DNA of 64,000 nt, from positions 3,621,501-3,685,500 of the forward strand of contig NZ_CP036299.1 in assembly GCF_007752345.1 (NCBI RefSeq). The letters are read 5' to 3'. Origin of the DNA: Planctopirus ephydatiae. GTDB lineage: Bacteria > Planctomycetota > Planctomycetia > Planctomycetales > Planctomycetaceae. Position numbers and translations under genes: made by a program. This document shows positions 1 to 8,511 of this stretch, piece after piece. The number at the start of each line of letters is the position of its first letter. Positions within the stretch are counted from its first letter, which is position 1. The notes under the pieces were generated by a model. The model ran no database searches and was not told the origin of the DNA. It saw only the letters and a program-made list of their open reading frames with translations.

Positions 1-846
1 GGGCTTCTGAAAACCATCGATGAGTGAAACAAATTTGCCTTCAGCTGTCAGGCATTGAATCGTGTTGCGACTGCGGTCAGTCACATAAAGAATTTCTTCT
101 TTCCCGGATCGCGCTTCCAGTGCCAGACCATGGTTCGTACTGAACTTTCCCGGACTGGGGCCGGCACCAGCAAAGCTCAATTTGTAGTCGCCATCTTTTG
201 TATAGCGATGGATGTAATTTGAACCATATCCATCGGCCACCAGCAGATCACCATCCTTCAAAAAGGCAATGTTCGTCGGCTTATAGCGATTCGGCCCGCC
301 CACTCCTTTGCGAGGAACTTCACCAGAACGAACCCGCTGTGGCAAGGTGTTCTCACCCTCGGGATAAATGCCCGATTCCATGGGTGCAAACCGCTCCCAG
401 ATCAGTTCACCCTTGAGGTTGGTCTTGGCAATCGACTGCACCGGGTCGGGATTCGAGAAGAAAAGAAACTCCTCACCATTCTCTTCACGAAGTTCCAGCC
501 CGTGAGCGCCACCCTGAAAGTATTGGCCGAAGGAGCGGACGTACTTTCCGTCCTGATCGAAGACGAAGACATTCGGGTGATTCTTCTTGTTGAAATCACC
601 GGTGTGATTCAAATAGACAAAGCCATTCTTATCAACCACCACTGCTTGAGTCGTCTGCCACGTAAACTCGCTGGGAAGCTGAGCCCAGTTATGAATTACT
701 TCGTACTGATAATCACCTTGCCCCGTGGTTAATGGCTGAGAATCCGCTTTGCTTTGAGCATGCACGAACGGAGCCCCTGAAATCAAACCGGCAGTGGCCA
801 CACAGGCGGTCTTCAATGCATCGCGTCGAGAAATAGGCAAGGCCAT
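1..846 (-). CDS. NHL/beta-propeller secreted protein, 3' end outside window
   Basis: The first 282 codons of a minus-strand gene run off the left edge of the window. The ATG is at 846. The protein opens with a twin-arginine export signal (SRRDALK, a hydrophobic stretch, then a cleavage-like PFVHA near residue 27). The rest reads as repeating beta-propeller blades with motifs such as VDKNGFVYLNHTGD, FDQDGKYVRSFG, FLKDGDLLVADGYGSNYIH and LYVTDRSRNTIQCL. This is typical of NHL-repeat or peptidyl-alpha-hydroxyglycine-lyase-like proteins exported by planctomycetes. The substrate is unknown; a periplasmic sensor or binding role is as likely as catalysis. It lies 117 bases upstream of the valS stop side and is probably transcribed separately. 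Confidence 0.8.
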   Translation of the reverse strand, partial: MALPISRRDALKTACVATAGLISGAPFVHAQSKADSQPLTTGQGDYQYEVIHNWAQLPSEFTWQTTQAVVVDKNGFVYLNHTGDFNKKNHPNVFVFDQDGKYVRSFGQYFQGGAHGLELREENGEEFLFFSNPDPVQSIAKTNLKGELIWERFAPMESGIYPEGENTLPQRVRSGEVPRKGVGGPNRYKPTNIAFLKDGDLLVADGYGSNYIHRYTKDGDYKLSFAGAGPSPGKFSTNHGLALEARSGKEEILYVTDRSRNTIQCLTAEGKFVSLIDGFQKP

Positions 847-963
847 GCAACCCTCATCAAGCTGAAAAATCTGTTGTTGAAACAAAACTGAGTCCTTGCG
901 GCGTAATAGATTGCCCTCCAGATAGACAGCAAGAATCCATCGACTGGGGAAGATCCATCACCA

Positions 964-3963
964 CTACTGCAACTGCCGGATAATCTCTTCAATACTTGCG
1001 AGTTGACTCTTCTGATTCACCAACGTCTGGCGAACTTCGGCCACCACTTCCGGTGGGGCCTTGTCGACAAAGCTGGCATTCCCCAGTTTCTTTTCGGTCG
1101 CAGCGATGAAGCCGCGCAGCTTCTCAGCTTCCTTGGTCTGCTTGGCCAGTTCTGCCGCCTTATCAATGAGGCCTTCCAGCGGCACAAAGCCTTCAGCTCC
1201 TACGAGTGCAAAACTCGCAGAAGCGGGAGGACGTTGCACCTCGGGGCCAGTCGCCGCAATCTCCGCTTTGGCCAGACTCTGGATCTGGACACGTAAAGCT
1301 TCAAAATCAGCGGCAGCTTCAACACTGCACTTCAGATGAACCGCAATCGACTGCCCGGGGCTGATCCCATAGGTCGCGCGGATGTTCCGAATCGCACCGA
1401 TCGTCTCCTGCAACCTGGTAAATCGCTGCTCCAGGGCAGGGGAGATGTCGGCTTCGTTCACCTTCGGCCAGGACGCAACAATGCACGCGGCTTCCGCCGG
1501 CTGGGGTTCAGGCAAGCCGCGTGAAGGTGCGATCTCAGCCAGGCGGTGCCACAACTCTTCCGTAATGAACGGCGTGAACGGGTGCAACAACCTCAGGATC
1601 TGATCGAGAACATGCACCAGCACCCGCTGAGCGACGGGCTTGGTCGTCTCGTCACGCAACCGCGACTTGATCAATTCGAGGTACCAGTCGCAGAACTCGT
1701 TCCAGACGAAATCCCGCAGGGCGCGCGTCGCCGCGTCGAACTTGTAGACCCCCAGCAGGGAGGTCACTTCGTTCGTCACCGTCGCCAGGCGGCTGACGAT
1801 CCACTGGTCCTCAATCGCCAGTTCGCTCTTGGCCACTGCAGCAGGTGTGTAGCCCTCCAGATTCAGCATGGCGAAACGAGCGGCGTTCCAGAGCTTGTTG
1901 CAGAAATTGCGGCCAAACTCGAAGCGTTCGATCACAATCCCCGCCACCAACTCGCCTTCGTCGGGCGCATACCAGGGGGTCGCATACTGCGATTCCTTCT
2001 TGCATTTCGCGCACTTGATCTTCGGCTTGCCCGGCTGGAATTTGAGGTGCTTCTGCTCCTGGGGAATCAGGTTCTGGCAATGGGGGCATTCGTAGCTGAC
2101 CGGCAAGCGCACGTCCTGCGTTTCACCCGCAAACGAGGCGATCGTGAAGCGAGTTCCATCGCAACCGTAGCGGTCGACGAGTTCGAGAGGATCAACACCG
2201 TTCCCCTTGGTTTTGGACATCCCTTGCCCAAATCCGTCCTGAATTTTGGGATGGATATGCACATGTTTGAAGGGGATATCATTCAGGTTGTAGAGACCTG
2301 TTAGCACCATTCGGGCGACCCAGAGCGTGATGATATCCCGTGAGGTGATCAGCACACTGCCGGGATAGAAGTAGGGGAGAACGGTGTTCTTCCCGTTGCC
2401 AGTCGGATCAGGCTGATTGTTGAGTGGCGGATTCGCCGTTTCATTCGGCCAACCTAGCGTCGCATGCGGCCAGAGGGCGGAACTGAACCAGGTGTCGAGG
2501 ACGTCGGGATCCTGTGCAAATCCGTCTGCTTCGAGTTGCTTCTGGGTCTGTTCCCCATCGGCTGCCGAGGCATCCACGCAAATCAGCACGCTCGCGGGAT
2601 CGCTGGCTGAAAGAACACCAGCCGCCGCCGAACTGTCAGTGTGAGTCGCGAGATACGACTCGGCTTCCGACGCGCTCGCGAACTGCTTGCTCCACACGGG
2701 AATCCGGTGCCCCCACCACAACTGACGGCTGATGCACCAGTCGCGCTTCTCCCCCAGCCAGTCGAGATAGCTCGATTGGTACCGCTCGGGAAAGAACTTC
2801 ACGCGGCCATCCGTCACGGCGTCGATCGCCTTCTGGGCCAGATCGTCCATCTTCACGAACCACTGATCGGACATCAGCGGCTCAACCGGCGTCTTCGACC
2901 GATCACTGAACTTCATGGGAATCTTGCGGTCTTCGACCTTCTCGAAGTAGCCCAGTGATTCCATCTTGGCAACCACGGCCTTGCGGGCTTCGAGACGATC
3001 CAGCCCCGCGAATTCGCCACCTTCTTCATTGATAGTGCCATCGGCCCGCATGATGTTAATCATCGGGAGCTTGTTGCGCAGGCCACAGGCGTAGTCGTTG
3101 GGATCATGCGCAGGAGTCACCTTCACGCAGCCCGTCCCCAGTTCCTTATCGGCCAAAAGTCCATCGGCAATGATTGGCACGAGCCTGCCAACGAGTGGCA
3201 GCCGGACGTTCTTTCCCACCAGCGCCGTATAGCGTTCGTCGGTAGGATGGACACACAGCGCGGTATCGCCCAACATCGTTTCGGGTCGTGTCGTCGAGAA
3301 AGAAATCCGCTGGCCGGTTGGTTCCCCCTGATCGTCCACCACGGGGTAGTTGAACGTCCAGAACTGCCCGTCGATGTCTTCCGTATAGACTTCGTCGTCA
3401 GCCACGGCGGTCTGCAAAAAGGCATCCCAGTTGACGAGCCGCTGGCCACGATAAATGAGGCCATCGCGGAACATCTTGAAGAATGTTCGCCGCACGGCCT
3501 GGGAGCAGACCTCGTCGAGCGTGAAGCGTGTCCGCCGCCAGTCGCAACTCGCCCCCAGTCGCTTGAGCTGGCCGAGAATGCGGGCCTCGTAGTGATCCTT
3601 CCATTTCCAGATGCGCTGAATCAACGCCTCACGGCCCACGTCGTGCCGCGTCAGCCCTTCCTCCTCGAGCATCCGCTTTTCAACCATCGACTGAGTGGCG
3701 ATCCCCGCATGATCGGTTCCCGGCATCCAGAGTGCCGAATACCCCTGCATGCGCCTCCAGCGGGTGATGAGATCCTGCAGCGTTCCGTTGAGGGCATGCC
3801 CCATGTGGAGCGCCCCCGTCACGTTCGGCAGGGGGATCATGATCACATGCGGAGGTTTGGTCTCACTGGGATCGGCATTGTAGTAGCCATGGGATTCCCA
3901 GAAAGAAATCCAATGTGCCTCAATCGATTGCGGCTCGTAAGACTTGGGAATTTCAGTCGTCAT
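964..3963 (-). CDS. valS: valine--tRNA ligase
   Basis: Class I aminoacyl-tRNA synthetase that charges tRNA-Val in the cytoplasm. The HIGH signature is HMGH at residues 53-56 within PLPNVTGALHMGH. The CP1 editing domain carries TTRPETMLGD near residue 223. The KMSKS loop reads GMSKTKGN with Met582. The anticodon-binding domain holds GRNFCNKLWNAARF, and the C-terminus is the charged ValRS coiled-coil arm (about residues 930-999). At 999 residues it is longer than usual. The extra length includes a four-cysteine zinc-ribbon-like insertion (Cys626, Cys629, Cys651, Cys654) between the KMSKS loop and the anticodon-binding domain. It follows cimA on the same strand after about 230 bases containing two hairpins. 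Identification is secure. Confidence 0.97.
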   Translation of the reverse strand: MTTEIPKSYEPQSIEAHWISFWESHGYYNADPSETKPPHVIMIPLPNVTGALHMGHALNGTLQDLITRWRRMQGYSALWMPGTDHAGIATQSMVEKRMLEEEGLTRHDVGREALIQRIWKWKDHYEARILGQLKRLGASCDWRRTRFTLDEVCSQAVRRTFFKMFRDGLIYRGQRLVNWDAFLQTAVADDEVYTEDIDGQFWTFNYPVVDDQGEPTGQRISFSTTRPETMLGDTALCVHPTDERYTALVGKNVRLPLVGRLVPIIADGLLADKELGTGCVKVTPAHDPNDYACGLRNKLPMINIMRADGTINEEGGEFAGLDRLEARKAVVAKMESLGYFEKVEDRKIPMKFSDRSKTPVEPLMSDQWFVKMDDLAQKAIDAVTDGRVKFFPERYQSSYLDWLGEKRDWCISRQLWWGHRIPVWSKQFASASEAESYLATHTDSSAAAGVLSASDPASVLICVDASAADGEQTQKQLEADGFAQDPDVLDTWFSSALWPHATLGWPNETANPPLNNQPDPTGNGKNTVLPYFYPGSVLITSRDIITLWVARMVLTGLYNLNDIPFKHVHIHPKIQDGFGQGMSKTKGNGVDPLELVDRYGCDGTRFTIASFAGETQDVRLPVSYECPHCQNLIPQEQKHLKFQPGKPKIKCAKCKKESQYATPWYAPDEGELVAGIVIERFEFGRNFCNKLWNAARFAMLNLEGYTPAAVAKSELAIEDQWIVSRLATVTNEVTSLLGVYKFDAATRALRDFVWNEFCDWYLELIKSRLRDETTKPVAQRVLVHVLDQILRLLHPFTPFITEELWHRLAEIAPSRGLPEPQPAEAACIVASWPKVNEADISPALEQRFTRLQETIGAIRNIRATYGISPGQSIAVHLKCSVEAAADFEALRVQIQSLAKAEIAATGPEVQRPPASASFALVGAEGFVPLEGLIDKAAELAKQTKEAEKLRGFIAATEKKLGNASFVDKAPPEVVAEVRQTLVNQKSQLASIEEIIRQLQ

Positions 3964-4120
3964 CAGGGAAACTCTCGTGAAGCCGCAGCACTCGGATGCG
4001 GCGATTTATTCAAGGGTACTGAATCAATGAGAAATCGGCGGCTTCGGCTGAAATTCTGATTTCTTCCAGAGCAGCATAGCCGAAGGAGTTTGAGGAGAGA
4101 TTGCTGACATATTGCCTCTT

Positions 4121-4162
4121 GTGACTTTGTCACCCAGGTAGACCGAAGACGGTCAACCTGGG
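4121..4162 (-). repeat. paired hairpins between cimA and valS
   Basis: Two adjacent perfect stems lie in the cimA-valS gap. The larger one (4133-4162) nests CCCAGGT/ACCTGGG outside ACCG/CGGT with an AAGA loop on the plus strand. The smaller one (4121-4133) is GTGAC-TTT-GTCAC. There is no T-run after either in the minus direction, so this is not a standard terminator. It could be a processing or mRNA-stability element or a REP-like intergenic palindrome. A weakly similar stretch occurs near 59725-59765. Confidence 0.5.
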
Positions 4163-4192
4163 CCACCCAAGCGTCGTTCAAAAATGAGACCA

Positions 4193-5761
4193 CTAATCCG
4201 GCAGTCCTTCATCTTTGAAAAGCTTGTATTCGACACTGTCGACCAGTGCCAGCCAACTGGCTTCAATCACATTCTCACTCACACCGACAGTGCTCCAGGT
4301 GTCGTGTTCATCCCGGCTTTCGATCACCACGCGCACCCTTGCGGCCGTTCCTTCCGCCGAGTTGATCACGCGAACTTTGTAGTCGACCAGATGCATCTGT
4401 TCGAGTGATGGGTAAAAACGCAAGAGTGCTCGACGGACAGCTGTATCGAGAGCATTGATCGGGCCATCACCTTCTGCAACGACATGCTCGACGTCGTCGC
4501 CAACTCTCAGCTTGACTGTCGCTTCAGTCACTGGAACCTGAGATTCTTCGGTCACGACCCCCACGCGATAATGCAGCCGCTGAAACTTGGGCGTGTACAG
4601 GCCCGCTTCTTTACGGACCAGCAGATCAAACGAACCTTCGGCAGCTTCGAACTGATAGCCGATGTTCTCCAGATCCTGCACGCGTTCGAGGATGTTCCGC
4701 ATGAGCTGGTCATCCTCGGCAATGCGGTACTTCGTCGTCTTCGCGATGATGTTGCTGCGGCCCGAAAGCTCGCTGACCAAAACCTTGCGTTCGTTGCCCA
4801 CAGTCTCCGGTGGAATATGCTCATAGCTGCGTGCCAGGCGGTTGACCGCGTGGACGTGCATTCCCCCCTTATGGGCAAAAGCACTGCTGCCCACAAAGGG
4901 CTGGCCCGGACGAAGTTGCAAATTAGCGATTTCGTAAACGTACCGGGAGAGCTCTGTTAAATGGACAATTCCATTCGGCTTGAGCACCTCGTGATGTTTT
5001 TTGAGTGCGAGGTTGGCCGCCACGCTCACAAGATCGACATTGCCGCACCGCTCGCCAATGCCGTTGATCGTCCCTTGAACCTGAATCGCGCCGCAATCGA
5101 CAGCAATCAACGAATTGGCAACGGCCAGTTCACAATCATTGTGGCAGTGGATGCCCAGGGGAGTGGAAAGTTCTTTGCGCACGGCATTCACAGCCGCTGC
5201 GACCTCTTCGGGCATCGTCCCCCCGTTGGTGTCACACAGGCAGAGCAGAGCCGCCCCGGAATCGGCCGCGGCCCTCAATGTCTTCAAAGCAAACTCAGGA
5301 TTGGCCTTGAATCCATCGAAGAAATGCTCTGCATCATAAATGACGTGCCGGCCTTCGGCTGCTAGAAATGCCACCGAGTCGCGGATCATCGCCAGGTTCT
5401 CGGCTTCATCGACACGCAGAACTTCAAAGACATGCAGATCCCACGTCTTTCCCACAACCGTACAGCAAGGCGTTCTGGCGTCTCGCAGTGCCAGCATGCC
5501 TGTATCCTGATCGGCAGTCACGCCCTTGCGACGGGTCATGCCGAAGGCGGAAATTTTGGCATGCTTGAGCGGCAGATCCCGCACACGTTGAAAGTATTCC
5601 GCATCTTTGGGATTCGAAAGAGGATAACCTCCTTCAATAATGTCGAGGCCAATTTCATCCAGCTTCTGAGTAATCAGGAGTTTATCCTGCAGCGAGAAGT
5701 TAACGCCTTCACCCTGGCTACCGTCGCGCAAGGTGGTGTCGTAAAGCTGGATGCGAGCCAT
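4193..5761 (-). CDS. cimA: (R)-citramalate synthase
   Basis: Condenses acetyl-CoA and pyruvate to (R)-citramalate, the threonine-independent entry to isoleucine synthesis. The 522 residues begin with the DRE-TIM metallolyase motif LYDTTLRDGSQGEG. The metal-binding GIHCHNDCELAVANS motif lies near residue 200. The C-terminal third (about 380-520) is a LeuA-type allosteric dimerisation domain, the site of feedback control in this family. The N-terminal pattern (EGVNFSLQDKLLITQKLDEIG, GGYPLSNPKD) matches the CimA branch better than 2-isopropylmalate synthases, but the two families are close and the assignment rests on that resemblance. An attenuator-like leader lies upstream. valS follows on the same strand. 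Confidence 0.88.
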   Translation of the reverse strand: MARIQLYDTTLRDGSQGEGVNFSLQDKLLITQKLDEIGLDIIEGGYPLSNPKDAEYFQRVRDLPLKHAKISAFGMTRRKGVTADQDTGMLALRDARTPCCTVVGKTWDLHVFEVLRVDEAENLAMIRDSVAFLAAEGRHVIYDAEHFFDGFKANPEFALKTLRAAADSGAALLCLCDTNGGTMPEEVAAAVNAVRKELSTPLGIHCHNDCELAVANSLIAVDCGAIQVQGTINGIGERCGNVDLVSVAANLALKKHHEVLKPNGIVHLTELSRYVYEIANLQLRPGQPFVGSSAFAHKGGMHVHAVNRLARSYEHIPPETVGNERKVLVSELSGRSNIIAKTTKYRIAEDDQLMRNILERVQDLENIGYQFEAAEGSFDLLVRKEAGLYTPKFQRLHYRVGVVTEESQVPVTEATVKLRVGDDVEHVVAEGDGPINALDTAVRRALLRFYPSLEQMHLVDYKVRVINSAEGTAARVRVVIESRDEHDTWSTVGVSENVIEASWLALVDSVEYKLFKDEGLPD

Positions 5762-5880
5762 TTCTACTCAAACCCTTTCCGTGGCTGTCTCAATGAAACA
5801 CTTCATTAATCTCAGCCCGGCCTCGGAACTTGGGCACCTCTTGCAGCCTTTTTGAAGAAGAGCTGAAGCGGATGCCATAC

Positions 5881-5909
5881 AAAAAATAACCCCCGGCATA
5901 ACCGGGGGC
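5881..5909 (-). terminator. intrinsic terminator in the cimA leader
   Basis: On the minus strand GCCCCCGG, a TTATG loop and CCGGGGG form a 7-bp all-GC stem (arms at 5902-5908 and 5890-5896) followed by TTATTTTTTG. It lies about 120 bases upstream of the cimA start, so it would end transcription before the gene unless disrupted. Its first arm is also complementary to CCGGGGGC at 5947-5954. Confidence 0.8.
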
Positions 5910-5943
5910 ACAAACAGGCAGAATCATTACGGCCTGGGTTGCA

Positions 5944-6003
5944 TTAGCCCCCGGAAGTCGTAATTCCAATAATCGATACTGTGTATACAAATGTGAGTGA
6001 CAT
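5944..6003 (-). CDS. putative cimA leader peptide (19 residues)
   Basis: The reading frame ATG (6003) to TAA (5944) encodes MSLTFVYTVSIIGITTSGG. Three Ile codons (ATT at 5973-5971, 5970-5968 and 5964-5962) sit among four Thr and two Val codons. This composition resembles leader peptides of isoleucine/valine/threonine operons. A GGAAAAAGC purine stretch precedes the ATG as a possible ribosome site. The stop codon abuts the first attenuator segment. No longer protein frame on this strand fits the region better. Translation is inferred, not shown. Confidence 0.6.
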   Translation of the reverse strand: MSLTFVYTVSIIGITTSGG

Positions 6004-6031
6004 GCTTTTTCCATTTTCTTGACGTCATTGA

Positions 6032-6060
6032 AGCCTACCCAGTGAAGGCAGACACGTCAA
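6032..6060 (-). promoter_or_regulatory. candidate sigma-70-type promoter for the cimA leader
   Basis: On the minus strand TTGACG (6060-6055) and TAGGCT (6037-6032) are separated by exactly 17 bases. The -35 element matches 5 of 6 consensus positions and the -10 element only 3 of 6. The expected start point near 6026 would leave about 22 bases before the leader-peptide ATG and give a terminated leader RNA of roughly 145 bases, a normal size for attenuated leaders. Confidence 0.45.
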
Positions 6061-6349
6061 ACCCTCGCGGGGTTCATGGGGTTTCCAGCCCACGTTTTCG
6101 ACGCGAAGTTTGTCAGAAGTAATGGATTTTACAAAAGATCTGCCTTTCTTCAGTCGCTCAATTTCCGGAGTCTGTTTCAAAGTCGGATGCGAGTTCATGT
6201 CGTAACAGCTAAACTGACGCTGATTTCTTTGGGGTGAACTGAGAGCTAAACGTGGGCTGTGTCGTTGACAGTTCACAATAGATTTTCGATCGCCTGAGAT
6301 CTGGGGGCTGGATCAGCCCAAATCTGCCGTTTCCAAATTAGCTTTATGA
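6061..6349. other. divergent intergenic region cimA leader/purA
   Basis: About 290 bases between the cimA leader promoter and purA. A GGGCTG-GAT-CAGCCC hairpin lies at 6305-6319, about 30 bases before the purA start, and could be extended by weaker outer pairing. A TTGACA hexamer occurs at 6265-6270 without a convincing -10 at the right spacing. No gene is seen. Confidence 0.5.
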
Positions 6350-7642
6350 GTGAGTGGTTTCGTGGCAATTACGTCAGTTGTCGGTCTGCAATGGGGCGAT
6401 GAAGCCAAAGGGAAAATCGTTGATCTCCTGACGGACGAACACGAAATCGTCGTTCGCTATCAAGGAGGCAACAACGCGGGCCATACCGTCAAATTTGATG
6501 GGCAGACTTATAAGCTCTCTTTGCTCCCTACCGGGATTCTTCGGCCCGGTGTCACGGCTGTGATTGGCAACGGCGTGGTCGTGAACCCGGAAGCATTGCT
6601 GAAGGAAATCGGTACTCTCCGCTCCCAAGGCGTGAATGTCGAAGGGAATCTGCTCCTTTCTGATCGAGCCCATGTGATTCTGCCCTACCACGTGGCTGAA
6701 GATCTCGCTGCTGAGCGATCACAGAAGAAGGATGCCATCGGCACCACCGGGAGAGGCATTGGCTACTGCTATCGCGATAAGGCCGGTCGCAGCCAGGCAG
6801 TGCGTGTGGGCGATCTTTATCATCCCGAAAGTCTGAAACAGCGATTATCCGGCATTGTCGATTCCAAAAATCACGTGCTTTCGGCACTGGATCCGGAATT
6901 CAAGCCGTTCTCTTCCGACGAAATCTTCACTCTCACCCAACAGTATGCCGAGACTTTGAAGCCGTTTGTGACAGACACCGTCGCCTGGCTTCACAAAGCC
7001 ATTGCTGCCGGGAAAAACATCCTTTTTGAAGGTGCCCAGGGAAGCCTGCTCGATGTCGATCACGGCACCTACCCATTTGTAACCTCGTCCAACAGTTCAG
7101 CGGCCGGGATTCATCCCGGTAGTGGTGTGCCCGAACGGCTCATCGAACAGATGATCGGCGTGGTCAAAGCTTACACCACTCGAGTTGGTGGCGGCCCATT
7201 CCCGACAGAGCTCAATAATGAGATCGGCCAGCATATTCGGGATGTGGGTCGGGAGTATGGCACGGTCACGGGCCGCCCCAGACGTTGCGGCTGGTTCGAC
7301 GCGGTCGCAGCAGGGCATGGGGCCAAAATCTGTGGCGTTGATTGCATTTCGCTCATGCTGCTGGATGTCCTCAGTCAGCTCGATGAACTCAAAATCTGCG
7401 AAGCCTATGAGATCCACGGCGAGCGAACGACCGATTTCCCGGCTCACGTGGAAGATTTAGCAGCTGCCAAGCCCATCTATCGCACCATTCCGGGCTGGAA
7501 GACAGAAATCAGCCACATGACACGTCTGGCCGATCTCCCCACCGGGGCCAGAAAGTACATCGATACCGTTGGTGAATTGATGGGGAAGCAGGTCAAGATT
7601 GTATCGGTCGGCCCAGATCGTGCCCAAACGATCCTTGGCTGA
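6350..7642 (+). CDS. purA: adenylosuccinate synthetase
   Basis: Catalyses the GTP-dependent joining of IMP and aspartate, the first committed step to AMP. The 430 residues match the usual bacterial length. The N-terminal GTP/IMP-binding signature is [16 protein letters not shown], followed by GGNNAGHTV. The switch segment [17 protein letters not shown] and the [21 protein letters not shown] motif are also present. The start is a GTG at 6350; an in-frame GTG at 6362 is an alternative, and the nearby ATG at 6346 is out of frame. It is divergent from cimA and followed 56 bases later by a DedA-family gene on the same strand. Confidence 0.97.
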   Translation: MSGFVAITSVVGLQWGDEAKGKIVDLLTDEHEIVVRYQGGNNAGHTVKFDGQTYKLSLLPTGILRPGVTAVIGNGVVVNPEALLKEIGTLRSQGVNVEGNLLLSDRAHVILPYHVAEDLAAERSQKKDAIGTTGRGIGYCYRDKAGRSQAVRVGDLYHPESLKQRLSGIVDSKNHVLSALDPEFKPFSSDEIFTLTQQYAETLKPFVTDTVAWLHKAIAAGKNILFEGAQGSLLDVDHGTYPFVTSSNSSAAGIHPGSGVPERLIEQMIGVVKAYTTRVGGGPFPTELNNEIGQHIRDVGREYGTVTGRPRRCGWFDAVAAGHGAKICGVDCISLMLLDVLSQLDELKICEAYEIHGERTTDFPAHVEDLAAAKPIYRTIPGWKTEISHMTRLADLPTGARKYIDTVGELMGKQVKIVSVGPDRAQTILG

Positions 7643-7698
7643 TCCTGGTCTGTTCCTTAAGGTTGAAACTTCTCTTTGCGCAGGCAGGATGCTCTTGA

Positions 7699-8394
7699 AT
7701 GGACTCGCTCAAGCAGATCGTCGAATTCGTCCTGCACTTTGATAAGTATCTGCAGGGGTTCATCGAGAACTACGGCACCTGGACGTACGCGATTCTTTTC
7801 GCCATCGTCTTTGCCGAAACGGGCTTGATCTTCATGCCCTTTCTGCCGGGCGATTCTTTGCTGTTTGCAGCCGGTATTCTGGCTGGTGACCGCTTGCTCT
7901 CGCTGCCAGCCCTGTGGATATTATTGACCATAGCGGCCATTGCAGGTGATGCCGTGAATTATCTGGTGGGCCGCTGGTTTGGCCAGAGACTGTTGAGTGC
8001 AAAACGGTTTCGCCTGGTCAAACCCGAACATCTCGCGAAAACTGAAGAATTCTTCCAGAAGTACGGCAGCAAGACCATTGTCATCGCGCGATTCGTCCCG
8101 ATTGTCCGCACGGTGGCACCATTTGTCGCCGGCATGGGCAAAATGCCCTATCGCGTCTTTTCTATTTACAACATCGCAGGCGGTATTCTATGGGTCTCAG
8201 CCTGCCTCATCGCAGGTTACCTCTTTGGCAAAATTTCATTTGTCAAAGACAATTTTTCGCTGGTCGTTCTCGGCATTGTGATTGTCTCTGTCCTGCCCAT
8301 TGCCTGGGAACTGGCTGCAGGTTATCTCCGTGGGCGAAAAGCAGTGGCATCACAAGTCCCCGCGACGACATCTTCTCCTGATGAACCCGTCTGA
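7699..8394 (+). CDS. DedA/SNARE-associated family membrane protein
   Basis: A 231-residue inner-membrane protein of the DedA (VTT domain) family, proposed to act in membrane lipid translocation and proton-motive-force homeostasis. Family motifs are visible: FAETGLIFMPFLPGDSLLFAAG near residues 38-60, GRWFGQRLL, and ARFVPIVRTVAPFVAGMGKM near 133-153. The last motif holds the conserved arginines and the re-entrant PXXR-like region. Several hydrophobic segments span the protein and the C-terminal tail is polar and cytoplasmic. It lies 56 bases after purA and may be co-transcribed. A strong terminator follows. Confidence 0.9.
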   Translation: MDSLKQIVEFVLHFDKYLQGFIENYGTWTYAILFAIVFAETGLIFMPFLPGDSLLFAAGILAGDRLLSLPALWILLTIAAIAGDAVNYLVGRWFGQRLLSAKRFRLVKPEHLAKTEEFFQKYGSKTIVIARFVPIVRTVAPFVAGMGKMPYRVFSIYNIAGGILWVSACLIAGYLFGKISFVKDNFSLVVLGIVIVSVLPIAWELAAGYLRGRKAVASQVPATTSSPDEPV

Positions 8395-8422
8395 AATCAG
8401 TTTCATTCGCTGCCTCAAGACC

Positions 8423-8459
8423 AAGATCCCGATCAGAAAATTCTGACCGGGATCTTTTT
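8423..8459 (+). terminator. intrinsic terminator after the DedA gene
   Basis: A 16-base inverted repeat (AAGATCCCGATCAGAA against TTCTGACCGGGATCTT, one mismatch) with a very short loop is followed by TTTTTG on the plus strand. It lies about 30 bases after the DedA stop codon and also separates the convergent FAD oxidoreductase gene. Confidence 0.9.
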
Positions 8460-8511
8460 GTTGAAATATCAGTAATCGTTCAACGCGTTCGCCTGGCCCG
8501 AACGAATGTAC

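Larger units (their letters stand above)
5881..6003 (-). promoter_or_regulatory. putative ribosome-mediated attenuator of cimA
   Basis: The leader contains three ordered segments on the minus strand: CCGGGGGC (5954-5947), GCCCCCGG (5909-5902) and CCGGGGG (5896-5890). Segments 1 and 3 are nearly identical, so segment 2 can pair with either one. Pairing 1:2 (8 bp) would be the antiterminator; 2:3 is a terminator followed by a U-rich tract. Segment 1 overlaps the last codons and abuts the TAA of a short Ile-rich leader peptide. A ribosome that finishes the peptide would cover segment 1 and favour termination. One stalled at the Ile codons would leave it free and favour read-through into cimA. 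The pairing is seen in the sequence; the mechanism is inferred from the thr, ilv and trp attenuators. Confidence 0.7.

Noticed and set aside
3106-4059. 317-residue plus-strand frame
   Set aside because: Antisense shadow of valS, which carries all synthetase motifs.
3964-4192. T-box or other tRNA-sensing leader before valS
   Set aside because: The hairpins here lack a terminator/antiterminator pair and no T-box core sequence was seen.
5790-6276. 74- and 83-residue minus-strand frames upstream of cimA
   Set aside because: The first runs straight through the terminator hairpin and neither has protein-like composition; the short leader peptide explains the region better.
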